In this document: piece after piece, positions 1-8,668 of the stretch | How positions within the stretch are numbered: position 1 is the first letter of the stretch | Layout of the letters: each line of letters starts with the position of its first letter | NCBI GenBank assembly: GCA_965242805.1 | Contig: CBDETD010000002.1 | Location: forward strand, 4,526,001-4,590,000 | Direction: 5' to 3' | Source: JANQEU01 sp965242805 | Lineage (GTDB): Bacteria > Bacteroidota > Bacteroidia > Cytophagales > Cyclobacteriaceae | Length of the DNA stretch: 64,000 nucleotides | Made by a program: the position numbers and the translations under genes | Notes under the pieces: model-generated | The model's database searches: none | Seen by the model: the letters and a program-made list of their open reading frames with translations, nothing else | What the model was told of the DNA's origin: nothing

Positions 1-1302
1 CGAGGCTTCACTTCCGGAATTAACATAGAAAACTCGTTCTAGTTTATTTGGAAAGTATGAAATAAGTCGATCTGTATATTCAGCAATACTGTCGTAGAGA
101 TATCGGGTATTGGTATTGAGTTTTCGTGTTTGACATGAAATGGCTTCAGATACCCTTGGGTGACAATGACCAATATGAGGAATGTTGTTGTAGGCATCCA
201 GATAGGTGTTTCCGGACGAGTCATACATGTATTGAAATGCAGCTCCAACCATGTGAATAGGGTCATCGTAGCTCAGACTTAATGAATGACCCAGGTGTGC
301 ACGACGATTTTGAAGTATTCTCTGTTTGGATCCAGACAGATCGCGGATCTTAAGACCTGCAGCCTCCATAAAATCACTCGTCACTTCAATTGGATTAAAA
401 GAGATCCATTTCCTCAACAATTCCCATGCTGGTTTCTCACTGATCAGGACATATTCGGAATCAGTCTCCAACGCTTTCCTCTCTGCGGAATGACAAACAC
501 TTTGGCAAAGTCTGGCCGGTATCAGGTAATAGAGAAGTTTGACTTCTTCCTCCTCTAGTTTATGCTCTTCGCAATACCCCTCAATAATAAGCTTTCCAAT
601 ACCAATGGGATCCTGTTTGGAAAGCATAGTATAAGTCAACGCAACTGCCAGCTCGTTAATTGCTGGTGCATAGCATATATCTCCGAAATCTATTAAACCG
701 GTAACTTTTTCATTTTTGAAGAGTATATTCCAATCATTCCAATCATTATGAATGATCGAATGCCTTAGAAAAAGGAGTTTAGGCGCTATTAATTCCCTGT
801 ATTGGTCAAAAAAATAGTCGACAAATTTACGATCGCTTGGATTTTCTATGAATGATGCCTTTGGCCACAGCTCTAAACATCTGCTCAAATCCCAACTATG
901 TTTCAGGGATTCGATCACAGAATCGCCATAATTTGATATCGATTTCGACATCTCACCAATCGCTTTTCCAAGGTTGAAAAGTACTTTCTCGGAATGATGA
1001 ATTTCGGCCAGAAACTTTCCATCCAGGAAATGTAAAAGCCTGCTAAAGGAATGGTCTTCGTATTGGACAATTTCCTTGTCCTGGTATACTGGCCGTTGCA
1101 GATCGAAACTAAGTTTATCCCTTAAATAATCAATGAGCTTGGTTTCAGCCTGGACTTTATGAAAATCGTCAGGATCTTTATAGTATTTGAGAACGTACCT
1201 CTTCCCTCCGGGATGTTTCAACAAGTGATTCTCACTTGCATACCCCTCTAGCTTCGAAATTTCTACGTTTTTAATACCATATGGAAATAGAAGATCCTTC
1301 AT
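1..1302 (-). CDS. APH-fold kinase fused to class III aminotransferase-fold enzyme (partial)
   Basis: The gene runs off the left edge; 434 codons are present without a stop. Residues 1-310 form an aminoglycoside/choline kinase-type fold: the catalytic loop HNDWNDWNIL lies at about 185-194 and the metal-binding DFGD at about 205-208. From about residue 330 a second enzyme begins that resembles the PLP-dependent AGXT2L group, with LDAYNNIPHIGHCHPRV at 368-384, NTNTRYLYD at 396-404 and the cofactor-phosphate loop NSGSEAS at the cut end. In humans the homologous pieces are separate proteins, hydroxylysine kinase and phosphohydroxylysine or phosphoethanolamine phospho-lyase. The inference is a bifunctional enzyme that phosphorylates an amino alcohol and then eliminates phosphate and ammonia. 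The PLP lysine lies outside the window. The ATG is fixed by an in-frame TAA immediately upstream. Confidence 0.85.
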   Translation of the reverse strand, partial: MKDLLFPYGIKNVEISKLEGYASENHLLKHPGGKRYVLKYYKDPDDFHKVQAETKLIDYLRDKLSFDLQRPVYQDKEIVQYEDHSFSRLLHFLDGKFLAEIHHSEKVLFNLGKAIGEMSKSISNYGDSVIESLKHSWDLSRCLELWPKASFIENPSDRKFVDYFFDQYRELIAPKLLFLRHSIIHNDWNDWNILFKNEKVTGLIDFGDICYAPAINELAVALTYTMLSKQDPIGIGKLIIEGYCEEHKLEEEEVKLLYYLIPARLCQSVCHSAERKALETDSEYVLISEKPAWELLRKWISFNPIEVTSDFMEAAGLKIRDLSGSKQRILQNRRAHLGHSLSLSYDDPIHMVGAAFQYMYDSSGNTYLDAYNNIPHIGHCHPRVSEAISCQTRKLNTNTRYLYDSIAEYTDRLISYFPNKLERVFYVNSGSEAS

Positions 1303-1444
1303 TTATGATGAGATACGGCTGTTGACTGAGAATTGATCAAAATCAATTGTTGACAGAGCAAAGTCATCAAACCAAATACATTCAAAGCATTTATCTTCAA
1401 TTTTTGAATTGAATTTCAAGTCAAAGCACAAAACAGGTACTAAT

Positions 1445-1834
1445 ATGGGAGTTATTAGAGAATTTGTCGGTCCTAAATCCAAATATGATGAAACACTGCC
1501 ATATACTTATGAAGCGCGTGTCAAAGTATTAAATGGCGAAAAAGGTGAAGGTGTGATGAATTACTACTACGCCGATACACTATGTGGTCTTGTGGAGTAC
1601 ATGACAGAATGCAGGATCCGTAGCTCAGAAGTAAAAATGTACGCGATCTATAAGGAGAGAGAAGTGCTCATTGATCAAAAACCCCTATTGGCAAAAGATG
1701 GTAATTGGCTTAAAAGACCAATTTTGTGCAGGTCACTGGAAGATCACTATACAAAGACGTGTATTGATCATTACAAAGGCCATAAGGAAAAAGGGGAATG
1801 TTCTTTCATTGACAGAGACAGGACTGTTACTTAA
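1445..1834 (+). CDS. Conserved-looking hypothetical protein
   Basis: A 129-residue soluble protein starting at the ATG of MGVIREFVGPKSKYD; a TTG 36 bases upstream in the same frame is possible but less likely. It has no signal peptide or membrane segment. It is rich in tyrosine, aromatic and charged residues, with four cysteines in the window between about residue 47 and the end. The C-terminal part contains GNWLKRP and CSFIDRDR. I do not recognise the family. It stands alone between the divergent kinase-fusion gene and the convergent DUF4350 gene, whose stop codon overlaps its own stop by two bases. Codon use is like the neighbours. Confidence 0.6.
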   Translation: MGVIREFVGPKSKYDETLPYTYEARVKVLNGEKGEGVMNYYYADTLCGLVEYMTECRIRSSEVKMYAIYKEREVLIDQKPLLAKDGNWLKRPILCRSLEDHYTKTCIDHYKGHKEKGECSFIDRDRTVT

Positions 1835-2739
1835 TTGTTCTCCCCGGTAAGCCATTTCATTAGATTTCTTAAAAACTGTAAATTCTGTTCGGCGCCAGGA
1901 GCGGCCAATCCCATTACAAATTTGTTCCGTTGGATTTGAGCAGTAAACATAGCTCCTTCACCGAAGACCGCCACTTTACCTTCTCCGATCTCAGCAACAG
2001 CTCCCTGACACCATCCGTTAATGTCAGTGACCCTGGTACTTTCATCAAATTCCCATGGAATGTCCGGTTGGAATAATTTAAACTTTTCATCGAATTCCAT
2101 GATGGGGGTGAATTCTTGAGAAATTCTGAAGGCCTGTCCCGTAAATGATCGAATAGAATCAATGCCTTCGGTTATGGAATGGTTTTTCAACCCACCGCTC
2201 ATTTTTGAAAATATGTGAATTTGCTCGGGGTTTCTGTCAACACCATTCGCCAACATTGCAAATCCATTGTTAAAATCCACTCCAAATGCCATAGCTAGAC
2301 TGGAGGCAGCTCCCGGAAAAGGTTGATGATCTGCAATTAGCAATAAATTTCCTCCATTTATCACCCATTCATAAAGAGATGAAATTTCTTCTGTATCAAA
2401 CGCAGGGAGCAGAGGTGGTGTATCCCAATTACCGGCATTTGAGGGATGCAATGCATTTGATATCACGAGATTTTTCACTTCGTTCAAAGATGACTTTGAA
2501 AGCTTAGATACAAATGAGTGGACCTTGTAACCATCAGCTTCAAGAACTCTCGCGAACGCGGCATATCGTCCGTCTATGGTATGGAAATTTGCATGGGCGG
2601 CGTCTACGTAGATTGACGGTCCATTACCGATTGGAAAACGGGGATCTGATATTTCAATACGAAAAGTGCTGTCAGCTAATTGTTGCGAAATGGATACCCA
2701 TGGGTAAAGAAAAGATACAGCAATGACAAAGACACGCAT
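1831..2739 (-). CDS. Secreted DUF4350-like protein
   Basis: 302 residues, beginning with a hydrophobic signal-like stretch (MRVFVIAVSFLYPWVSIS). The body resembles the DUF4350/GldG-like glutamine-amidotransferase fold: IYVDAAHANFHTIDGRYAAF at about 43-62 leads into a Rossmann-like core, then GNLLLIADHQPFPGAAS at about 129-145 and GKVAVFGEGAMF near the C-terminus. Proteins of this type bind or sense something outside the cytoplasm in Bacteroidota, but no substrate can be named. It ends on the stop codon of the convergent 1445 gene and lies 14 bases from the cupin gene, with which it may be co-transcribed. Confidence 0.65.
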   Translation of the reverse strand: MRVFVIAVSFLYPWVSISQQLADSTFRIEISDPRFPIGNGPSIYVDAAHANFHTIDGRYAAFARVLEADGYKVHSFVSKLSKSSLNEVKNLVISNALHPSNAGNWDTPPLLPAFDTEEISSLYEWVINGGNLLLIADHQPFPGAASSLAMAFGVDFNNGFAMLANGVDRNPEQIHIFSKMSGGLKNHSITEGIDSIRSFTGQAFRISQEFTPIMEFDEKFKLFQPDIPWEFDESTRVTDINGWCQGAVAEIGEGKVAVFGEGAMFTAQIQRNKFVMGLAAPGAEQNLQFLRNLMKWLTGENN

Positions 2740-2753
2740 CTGTTAATCATTAT

Positions 2754-3068
2754 TTATTCACCACCAACAGGCCCGTAGAAAAATACCCATGTCATAAAAT
2801 CGCTTGAGAAGTTTTGAAACCGATGTTCTTCTCCGGCTGGGACAAAATACACATCTCCCGATTCAAATGTTGAGATTTCACCTTCATGATAGAACTCTCC
2901 ATGGCCATTAACGATCATATATACTTCATCCCGATCATGGGGTTGTTGAAGGTCCTTTCCTTCCGGTTTGTATAGCTCAACTTCAAGAGTACCATGAGAA
3001 AAGAGTTGAACAAATTTGTTATTGGACCTCTCAAGAGTGTTTATCCCGGAGTTTAGGCTCACTTTCAT
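2754..3068 (-). CDS. Small cupin-domain protein
   Basis: 104 residues from the ATG of MKVSLNSGIN; an in-frame TTG lies 12 bases upstream. It is a single cupin barrel: the first motif contains HDRDEVYMIVNGHGEF (metal ligands H, D/E), and the second contains FVPAGEEHRFQNFS with the closing histidine. Cupins of this size bind a metal and either catalyse small isomerisation or oxidation steps or act as sensors; the substrate cannot be read from the sequence. It lies 13 bases downstream of the esterase-fold gene on the same strand, so the two are probably one transcript. Confidence 0.75.
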   Translation of the reverse strand: MKVSLNSGINTLERSNNKFVQLFSHGTLEVELYKPEGKDLQQPHDRDEVYMIVNGHGEFYHEGEISTFESGDVYFVPAGEEHRFQNFSSDFMTWVFFYGPVGGE

Positions 3069-3081
3069 TTCTAATTCCAAG

Positions 3082-4296
3082 TTAGTAATTTGAATTTACG
3101 GGACTCGCCCATTTAGTAAAGATCAATCCATCGAAATGATCGGCAAGTATCAATTTATTCGAGTTTGACAGATCAATAAATGAGTCATTAACAATAATCA
3201 TTTCTTTTGTCCACGGATGGCCTTCTATATTATCAAGATCCAGATACGAATAATCATATGGTGATTTTGAGATAATATCTTTGATATCCAGATTCTCAGT
3301 GTCGGGGGGTGATAGTTGCTTAATCTTATCGTTGAATCCCATCTCGCCCTGTCCGGAGAATATCCCGATGGAAATCATTTCATCTCCCATTTCCTTATTA
3401 AGGAGTTCTCCCATCACTTCCAAGTTCAAATTAGATTTGGCTATGTGAAAATTATGACCATTGACAATTACTTTTTTATTCGGAAACACTTCCTGAATCA
3501 GGAATAAAATGTTGTCAGCCATCATTTTGTCACGGGCATTCCATCTCTTCTCGAAGTCATTAGATTTCCTGAATTCCAGAAAGTACTCAAGGTAAAAGGA
3601 TCGGTTCTTTATTGTCTGTTGAGCAATTTTCTCTTGTTGTGACTGCATTGGAGACTCCAACCAAAGTTTGTATAATTCCCTGTATGAGGCTATCAAATCA
3701 TTCACCTCGTTTTCAAAGTCTTTTGTGAGCTCTTTTTTCTTGATGTCGGAAAGCATCTCGGTAAACCTGTCCTCCAGGTCATTGTATTCCGGAGGTATGC
3801 GATAAGACTCATTAAGCTCTTTGAGGTACTGTCCAAAGGACCTTCCCGATCGTTGGACATCAAATCCTGCAACTCTTAAAGTCTCATTATTCTTGACAAA
3901 TTCCATCAAGTCAGAGTACGTTTCATTTCTCCAATACCCAATGAGTCCGTACGTCAATTGGTCCGGAGTCATAATGTCTCTATTCATATCCGCCGATATG
4001 ATTTCCCCAATTCCCGATTCAAACAGAACAACTTCAAAACCGGCATTAAGGTGTAGGAATTTTACGATACTCCTCTTTATCTCATTGATTTCAGTGACTC
4101 GATGATCAAATTCCCCCAATAGTATGATCCTTTTGTCCCTGGTAAGAGCCTTCAGAAAGTCAAAGGTGTTGGAATTTCCGTTTGGCTCAAGAGGAATTAA
4201 TCTATCAATTAGGTCTTTCCTTTCACTTGATGAAAGTGATTGACAGTTACTATTTAAAGCAAGTATTATAAGGATCAATGAGCAATAGTATTTCAT
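3082..4296 (-). CDS. Exported erythromycin esterase-family protein
   Basis: 404 residues with an N-terminal signal sequence (hydrophobic MKYYCSLILIILALNSNC). The cysteine at 18 is not in a good lipobox. The family's catalytic residues are visible: GEFDH at 61-65 (E62, H65), LFES with E93, and VNGHNFHIA with a conserved histidine at about residue 280. Known members hydrolyse the macrolactone of erythromycin (EreA/EreB), but most Bacteroidota members are uncharacterised and their substrate is unknown. Resistance should not be assumed. It is probably first in a transcript with the cupin and perhaps the DUF4350 gene. Confidence 0.75.
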   Translation of the reverse strand: MKYYCSLILIILALNSNCQSLSSSERKDLIDRLIPLEPNGNSNTFDFLKALTRDKRIILLGEFDHRVTEINEIKRSIVKFLHLNAGFEVVLFESGIGEIISADMNRDIMTPDQLTYGLIGYWRNETYSDLMEFVKNNETLRVAGFDVQRSGRSFGQYLKELNESYRIPPEYNDLEDRFTEMLSDIKKKELTKDFENEVNDLIASYRELYKLWLESPMQSQQEKIAQQTIKNRSFYLEYFLEFRKSNDFEKRWNARDKMMADNILFLIQEVFPNKKVIVNGHNFHIAKSNLNLEVMGELLNKEMGDEMISIGIFSGQGEMGFNDKIKQLSPPDTENLDIKDIISKSPYDYSYLDLDNIEGHPWTKEMIIVNDSFIDLSNSNKLILADHFDGLIFTKWASPVNSNY

Positions 4297-4361
4297 GCCG
4301 TAATGGTAGTCATTCGGCTGTAAAGGACGAAATACTTTTGGAAGGGTTGCCTTAGATACTC

Positions 4362-5705
4362 CTAAAGGTCACTAAAATCAAATGTATCAAGGAATTTGGT
4401 TGTGAATTTTCCTGACTTGAAGGTTTCATCATCCATCAACTTAGCATGGAAAGGGATAGTTGTTTTTATACCTTCAATCACCATTTCCTCAAGGGATCTT
4501 TTCATTTTGATAATGGCCTCTTCCCTTGTCTGTGCGGAAACTACAAGTTTCGCTATCATAGAATCATAGTAGGGTGGGATCGTATACCCGGAATATACAT
4601 GAGTGTCAACTCTCACACCATGACCACCTGGGAGGTGAAGATTTGTGATCTTACCCGGACTTGGCCGGAAATCATTTGCGGGATCCTCTGCATTTATCCT
4701 GCATTCAATGGAATGCAGCTGTGGATAATAATTTCGGCCGGAAACTTCAATTCCAGCTGCTACTTTGATCTGTTCCTTGATCAAATCGAAGTCGGTCACT
4801 TCCTCCGTAATGGGATGCTCTACCTGAATACGGGTATTCATCTCCATGAAATAGAAGTCTCCATTTTTGTCAACAAGAAATTCAACCGTCCCCGCACCTT
4901 CATAATTGATCGACTGAGCTCCTTTGACCGCTGCCTGACCCATTTTTTCTCTTAATTCTTGTGAGATAATAGGAGAAGGCGTTTCCTCCAGTAATTTTTG
5001 ATGTCTTCTTTGTATGGAACAATCTCTTTCGGACAAGTGAGAAGCTTTTCCATATTGGTCTCCAACGATTTGTATCTCGACGTGCCGAGGTTCTTCAACG
5101 AATTTTTCAAGGTACAGGCCTTCATTTCCAAATGCAGCACCGGCCTCCTGACGAGCATCATCCCAACCTTTTTTAAATTCTTTTTCAGAGTTCACCAACC
5201 TCATTCCCTTTCCTCCTCCACCTGCTGTAGCTTTTAGCATTACAGGATACCCAACTTCCTTGGCAAGTTTTTTTCCTTCCTCAATGGAGGATAACAGGCC
5301 ATCAGAACCAGGAATAGTGGGCACTCCGGCATTTTTCATAGTCTCCTTTGCAGTGGCTTTATCACCCATTTTGCTGATCATTTCAGCGGATGCGCCAATG
5401 AACTTTATTTTGTATTCATCACAACACTCTGAAAATTCAGCATTTTCCGAAAGGAATCCATAACCCGGATGGATTGCGTCTGCATTGGTGATTTCGGCTG
5501 CAGAAATGATCCGTGGGATATTAAGGTAAGAATCTTTACCGGGGGCAGCACCAACACAAACAGCTTCATCCGCAAATCTAACATGGAGACTATCCTTGTC
5601 AGCTGTAGAGTAAACGGCTACTGTCTTAATGCCCATTTCTTTGCATGTCCTGATTATCCTCAGGGCAATTTCACCTCGGTTGGCAATGAGAATTTTGTTA
5701 AACAC
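4362..5705 (-). CDS. accC: Acetyl-CoA carboxylase biotin carboxylase subunit
   Basis: 447 residues, full length for AccC. It carries out the ATP-dependent carboxylation of biotin on AccB, the first half-reaction of malonyl-CoA synthesis. The N-terminus MFNKILIANRGEIALRII is the family hallmark. The ATP-grasp glycine loop GGGGKGM is at 162-168, ERDCSIQRRHQK at about 226-237, and the catalytic EMNTRIQVEHP at 288-298. It is the last gene of the yceD-rpmF-fabH-efp-accB-accC run and starts 11 bases after accB. The carboxyltransferase subunits AccA/AccD are not in the window. Confidence 0.97.
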   Translation of the reverse strand: MFNKILIANRGEIALRIIRTCKEMGIKTVAVYSTADKDSLHVRFADEAVCVGAAPGKDSYLNIPRIISAAEITNADAIHPGYGFLSENAEFSECCDEYKIKFIGASAEMISKMGDKATAKETMKNAGVPTIPGSDGLLSSIEEGKKLAKEVGYPVMLKATAGGGGKGMRLVNSEKEFKKGWDDARQEAGAAFGNEGLYLEKFVEEPRHVEIQIVGDQYGKASHLSERDCSIQRRHQKLLEETPSPIISQELREKMGQAAVKGAQSINYEGAGTVEFLVDKNGDFYFMEMNTRIQVEHPITEEVTDFDLIKEQIKVAAGIEVSGRNYYPQLHSIECRINAEDPANDFRPSPGKITNLHLPGGHGVRVDTHVYSGYTIPPYYDSMIAKLVVSAQTREEAIIKMKRSLEEMVIEGIKTTIPFHAKLMDDETFKSGKFTTKFLDTFDFSDL

Positions 5706-5716
5706 GGGTCAAAGGT

Positions 5717-6196
5717 TTATGAAGGGTCAACTAAGAATAAAGGTTGATCGTATTCTACCGGACTGGCATTGTCCACCAAGATCTTTACGATAGTGCCAGA
5801 TATATCAGCTTCAATCTCATTGAAGAGCTTCATTGCTTCGATGATGCAAACGGTGTCCCCGGCATTTACTTTGTCTCCAACCTCGAAAAAAGCAGGTGAA
5901 TCCGGATTAGCTGATCTGTAAAAAGTCCCGATCATGGGAGATTTTATTTCCTTGTAGTTTGAAGAACTTTCGGATTTCTGGGGAGCATCAGTTTGGGGAG
6001 AGGCCGCAGGTGCCTCAGCTGCCACAGGTGCAGGAGCTGCAGCTGGCATGGCTATAGGTGCCTGGATTGTCGGTTGGATAGTAGCTTCCGCAGATCTTTT
6101 CACCCGAACTTTGTATTGCTCGGTTTCAATATCTACTTCTTCAAGTCCGGTACTTGAAATGAAATCGATTAGGTCTCTTAATTCCTTTATTTTCAT
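5717..6196 (-). CDS. accB: Biotin carboxyl carrier protein of acetyl-CoA carboxylase
   Basis: 159 residues. It carries the biotin that shuttles carboxylate between AccC and the carboxyltransferase. The N-terminal helix region is followed by a long Ala/Pro-rich flexible linker (about residues 40-75) and a C-terminal biotinyl domain. The biotinylation motif EAMK places the modified lysine at 123, 36 residues from the C-terminus, as usual. The PMIGTFYRS segment before it is also typical. It is co-transcribed with accC, 11 bases downstream, and lies about 50 bases after efp. Confidence 0.97.
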   Translation of the reverse strand: MKIKELRDLIDFISSTGLEEVDIETEQYKVRVKRSAEATIQPTIQAPIAMPAAAPAPVAAEAPAASPQTDAPQKSESSSNYKEIKSPMIGTFYRSANPDSPAFFEVGDKVNAGDTVCIIEAMKLFNEIEADISGTIVKILVDNASPVEYDQPLFLVDPS

Positions 6197-6247
6197 CTAG
6201 AAATGCTGTTTTAAGTTCTTTTTGAAGGTCGGTAAAGGTAAATATAT

Positions 6248-6811
6248 TTATTTAACCCTCTCAACGTAATTTCCTGTCTTGGTATCTACTTTTATCAACT
6301 CATCCTGATTTATAAAAAGTGGCACTTGTATGGTTGCGCCCGTCTCCAGTTCTGCCGGCTTCGTTGCATTGGTAGCAGTATCTCCTTTCACACCTGGTTC
6401 TGTATACACTATCTTCAATGAGACATGTTGAGGTAATTCTGCACTCAGGATTCTGTCCTGTTCAGTATGTATCAGCACTTCCACCTCTTCACCATCTTTA
6501 AGAAATTGTGGAGCATCGATCAGTTGTTCGCTTAAAGGGAATTGTTCGTACGTATCAGTATCCATGAAGTGAAAACCGATGTCATCTTTATATAGGTATT
6601 GATATTTCCTTCTTTCGACACGAGCGGTTGTAATCTTATGACCGGCGGAGAATGTATTTTCGATCACTTTTCCAGTAGTCAGACTCTTTAATTTCGTTCT
6701 GACGAAAGCTGGTCCCTTACCGGGTTTGACATGCTGGAATTCTACAATGCTGAAAAGGTCATGGTTGTATTCTATGACAAGCCCGTTACGAATATCTGCT
6801 GTGGTAGCCAT
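6248..6811 (-). CDS. efp: Translation elongation factor P
   Basis: 187 residues, the normal length for the three-domain EF-P that rescues ribosomes stalled on polyproline. It begins MATTADIRNGLVIEYN. The tip of domain I reads PGKGPAFVR, which puts the residue that is post-translationally modified in other bacteria at K32. No EpmA or other modification enzyme is in the window, so how K32 is treated here is unknown. It sits between fabH (27 bases upstream) and accB. A fatty-acid operon carrying efp is a known arrangement in several bacterial groups. Confidence 0.97.
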   Translation of the reverse strand: MATTADIRNGLVIEYNHDLFSIVEFQHVKPGKGPAFVRTKLKSLTTGKVIENTFSAGHKITTARVERRKYQYLYKDDIGFHFMDTDTYEQFPLSEQLIDAPQFLKDGEEVEVLIHTEQDRILSAELPQHVSLKIVYTEPGVKGDTATNATKPAELETGATIQVPLFINQDELIKVDTKTGNYVERVK

Positions 6812-6838
6812 TGTTAAGTATGAATTTCTTTCAATGAT

Positions 6839-7837
6839 TTATTTCGGATCGTAGGCCCATTTCAAATAGGTCGCCCCCCATGTGAACCCTCCTCCGAAAG
6901 CCGCTAGTATTAGGTTGTCTCCTCTTTTCAATTTCGGTTCGTAATCCCATAGGCAAAGAGGAATTGTGCCGGCGGTTGTATTGCCGTATTTTTCAATATT
7001 CATCATGACCTTCTCGTCACCGACACCCATCCGCCGTGCCGTTGCATCAATTATTCTTTTGTTTGCCTGGTGAGGTACAAGGTAGGCAATGTCATCACCT
7101 TGCAGGTTATTGTTGCTCATGACTTCCTCAGCTACATCAGCCATATTCTTAACTGCAAATTTGAAAACAGTTGATCCCTCCTGAAAGGCGTAATGCTCTC
7201 TATTTTGAACGGTTTCCATGGTGGCAGGGTATCTGCTACCACCTGCTTTCATTCTCAGAAACTCTTCTCCTGAACCATCGGATCTTAAGATGGAGTCCAA
7301 AATGCCTACTCCTTCGGTTGTTGGTTCCAACAGGACCGCTCCAGCTCCATCTCCAAAAATGACACAGGTTGCCCGATCTTGATAATCTATGATCGCTGAC
7401 ATCTTATCGGCTCCAACAACAACTACTTTTTTATGAGTTCCGCTTTCTATGAATTTAGCTCCTGTGGATAATGCATAAAGGAATCCTGAACATGCCGCAC
7501 TAATGTCATAACCAAATGCGTTAGTTGCACCTATCTTATTGGTGATCACATTGGCTGTGGCGGGGAAAACCATGTCTGGAGTCACAGTTGCGCAAATGAG
7601 CAACTCGATTTCCTGGGGGTCTGTGTTTGTCTTTTCCAGGAGTCGGTTTACAGCTTCAACCGCCATTACCGACGTTCCTTGACCTTCGCCTTTGAGAATA
7701 CGTCTTTCTTTAATACCAGTACGTGTGGTTATCCAGTCGTCATTGGTATCAACCATTTGTTCCAGTTCGTGATTTGTCAATATGTACTCTGGAACATATC
7801 CGTGTACGCCAGTGATGCTTGCTGTGATTTTTGTCAT
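6839..7837 (-). CDS. fabH: Beta-ketoacyl-ACP synthase III
   Basis: 332 residues. It condenses acetyl-CoA (or a branched starter) with malonyl-ACP to start fatty-acid synthesis. The Cys-His-Asn triad is complete: C116 in ISAACSGF, H256 in VPHQANKR and N286 in EKYGNTTAG. The glycine-rich GGGFTWGA lies close to the C-terminus. It lies 50 bases after rpmF and 27 bases before efp. The plsX gene that commonly separates rpmF from fabH elsewhere is absent. Confidence 0.97.
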   Translation of the reverse strand: MTKITASITGVHGYVPEYILTNHELEQMVDTNDDWITTRTGIKERRILKGEGQGTSVMAVEAVNRLLEKTNTDPQEIELLICATVTPDMVFPATANVITNKIGATNAFGYDISAACSGFLYALSTGAKFIESGTHKKVVVVGADKMSAIIDYQDRATCVIFGDGAGAVLLEPTTEGVGILDSILRSDGSGEEFLRMKAGGSRYPATMETVQNREHYAFQEGSTVFKFAVKNMADVAEEVMSNNNLQGDDIAYLVPHQANKRIIDATARRMGVGDEKVMMNIEKYGNTTAGTIPLCLWDYEPKLKRGDNLILAAFGGGFTWGATYLKWAYDPK

Positions 7838-7887
7838 CTGGATTAGGTTGCTTACTTGAGTGAAAATCTATGGACCTGGTATCAGCT

Positions 7888-8079
7888 TTAAGCTAATACT
7901 TCTTTCTCCATTACGACTTTGCCCTTGTAGTAAAGCTTACCTTCATACCAGTACGCTCGATGAGGGAGATGAGCTTCACCTGTTGTAGGACAAACCACGT
8001 ATTGCTTTGGTGTTGCCTTAACATGGGTCCTACGTTTATCCCTACGTGTTTTTGAAATTTTTCGCTTTGGATGCGCCAT
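7888..8079 (-). CDS. rpmF: 50S ribosomal protein L32
   Basis: 63 residues, basic, beginning MAHPKRKISKTRRDKRRTH. It has a single cysteine (VCPTTGEAHLPHRAYW), so this is the form without the four-cysteine zinc ribbon. It lies 15 bases after the yceD-like gene, the standard pairing that couples L32 production to the fatty-acid genes downstream. Confidence 0.97.
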   Translation of the reverse strand: MAHPKRKISKTRRDKRRTHVKATPKQYVVCPTTGEAHLPHRAYWYEGKLYYKGKVVMEKEVLA

Positions 8080-8094
8080 TTCTTTCTTTTGTTA

Positions 8095-8616
8095 TTATTT
8101 CTTCAACTTTTTTAATACTTCCCATCTTGGATCAATTTCTTCCTCGGAGGATTCAACATCTTCAGACTTATCTGAATAGATCAAATCCGATCTTTCCTGA
8201 TCCTTAATTTTCGGATGTAATTTTTTCATCGGTATCGCAAGTGATACAAATTCATATATGAATTTTGCAACATTTATCGATGTTGCATTTCTATTGATAA
8301 TCATTACATCCTCACTTAATTCTATTTCCTCTTCACCAAACTTAATGATGAGCTCATCTTCAGTATGAATCGGAAAATCGAATTCTTCGAGTGTTACATC
8401 ACAAATCAGCTCAACCACTACTTCGAGTTTGAAGTGTAGATGCATCATTGTTTCGGACTTCTCAATTCGGAGAAAAGCTACCCCTTTCCCATTTTCTACA
8501 AGACTGTTAGGGAATAGTTGGAAAAAAGACTTGTTTATCCGGAAATCATAGTTGTGATCTCCATTGTCCAAGCCGAAGATTTGGACCTCAAAGTCCTTAA
8601 AAGCCTTACCACTCAT
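8095..8616 (-). CDS. YceD/DUF177 family protein
   Basis: 173 residues. YceD proteins are linked to 23S rRNA accumulation and nearly always precede rpmF, as here. The central segment LICDVTLEEFDFPI corresponds to the family's conserved Cys-x-Cys-like region, with only one cysteine retained. The C-terminus is highly charged (SEDVESSEEEIDPRWEVLKK). It is the first gene of the operon, with a promoter-like box just upstream. Confidence 0.85.
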   Translation of the reverse strand: MSGKAFKDFEVQIFGLDNGDHNYDFRINKSFFQLFPNSLVENGKGVAFLRIEKSETMMHLHFKLEVVVELICDVTLEEFDFPIHTEDELIIKFGEEEIELSEDVMIINRNATSINVAKFIYEFVSLAIPMKKLHPKIKDQERSDLIYSDKSEDVESSEEEIDPRWEVLKKLKK

Positions 8617-8639
8617 CCCTGTCGATCTTGAAAGAAGCG

Positions 8640-8647
8640 CAAATTTA
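8640..8647 (-). promoter_or_regulatory. Bacteroidota -7 box for the yceD-rpmF-fabH-efp-accBC operon
   Basis: On the minus strand it reads TAAATTTG, a perfect match to TAnnTTTG, 23 bases upstream of the yceD start. No clear TTTG -33 element is visible at the expected spacing, so this rests on the -7 box and its position. Confidence 0.45.
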
Positions 8648-8668
8648 GGGATTATGATTAAAATTATT

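Noticed and set aside
39..558. Short open frames on both strands inside the first 600 bases
   Set aside because: They lie in other frames of the kinase/aminotransferase fusion, whose single frame runs without a stop from 1302 to 1 and has clear family motifs.
3082..4296. Macrolide resistance gene
   Set aside because: The erythromycin esterase fold is shared by many proteins with other or unknown substrates, and the signal peptide and context give no support for resistance.
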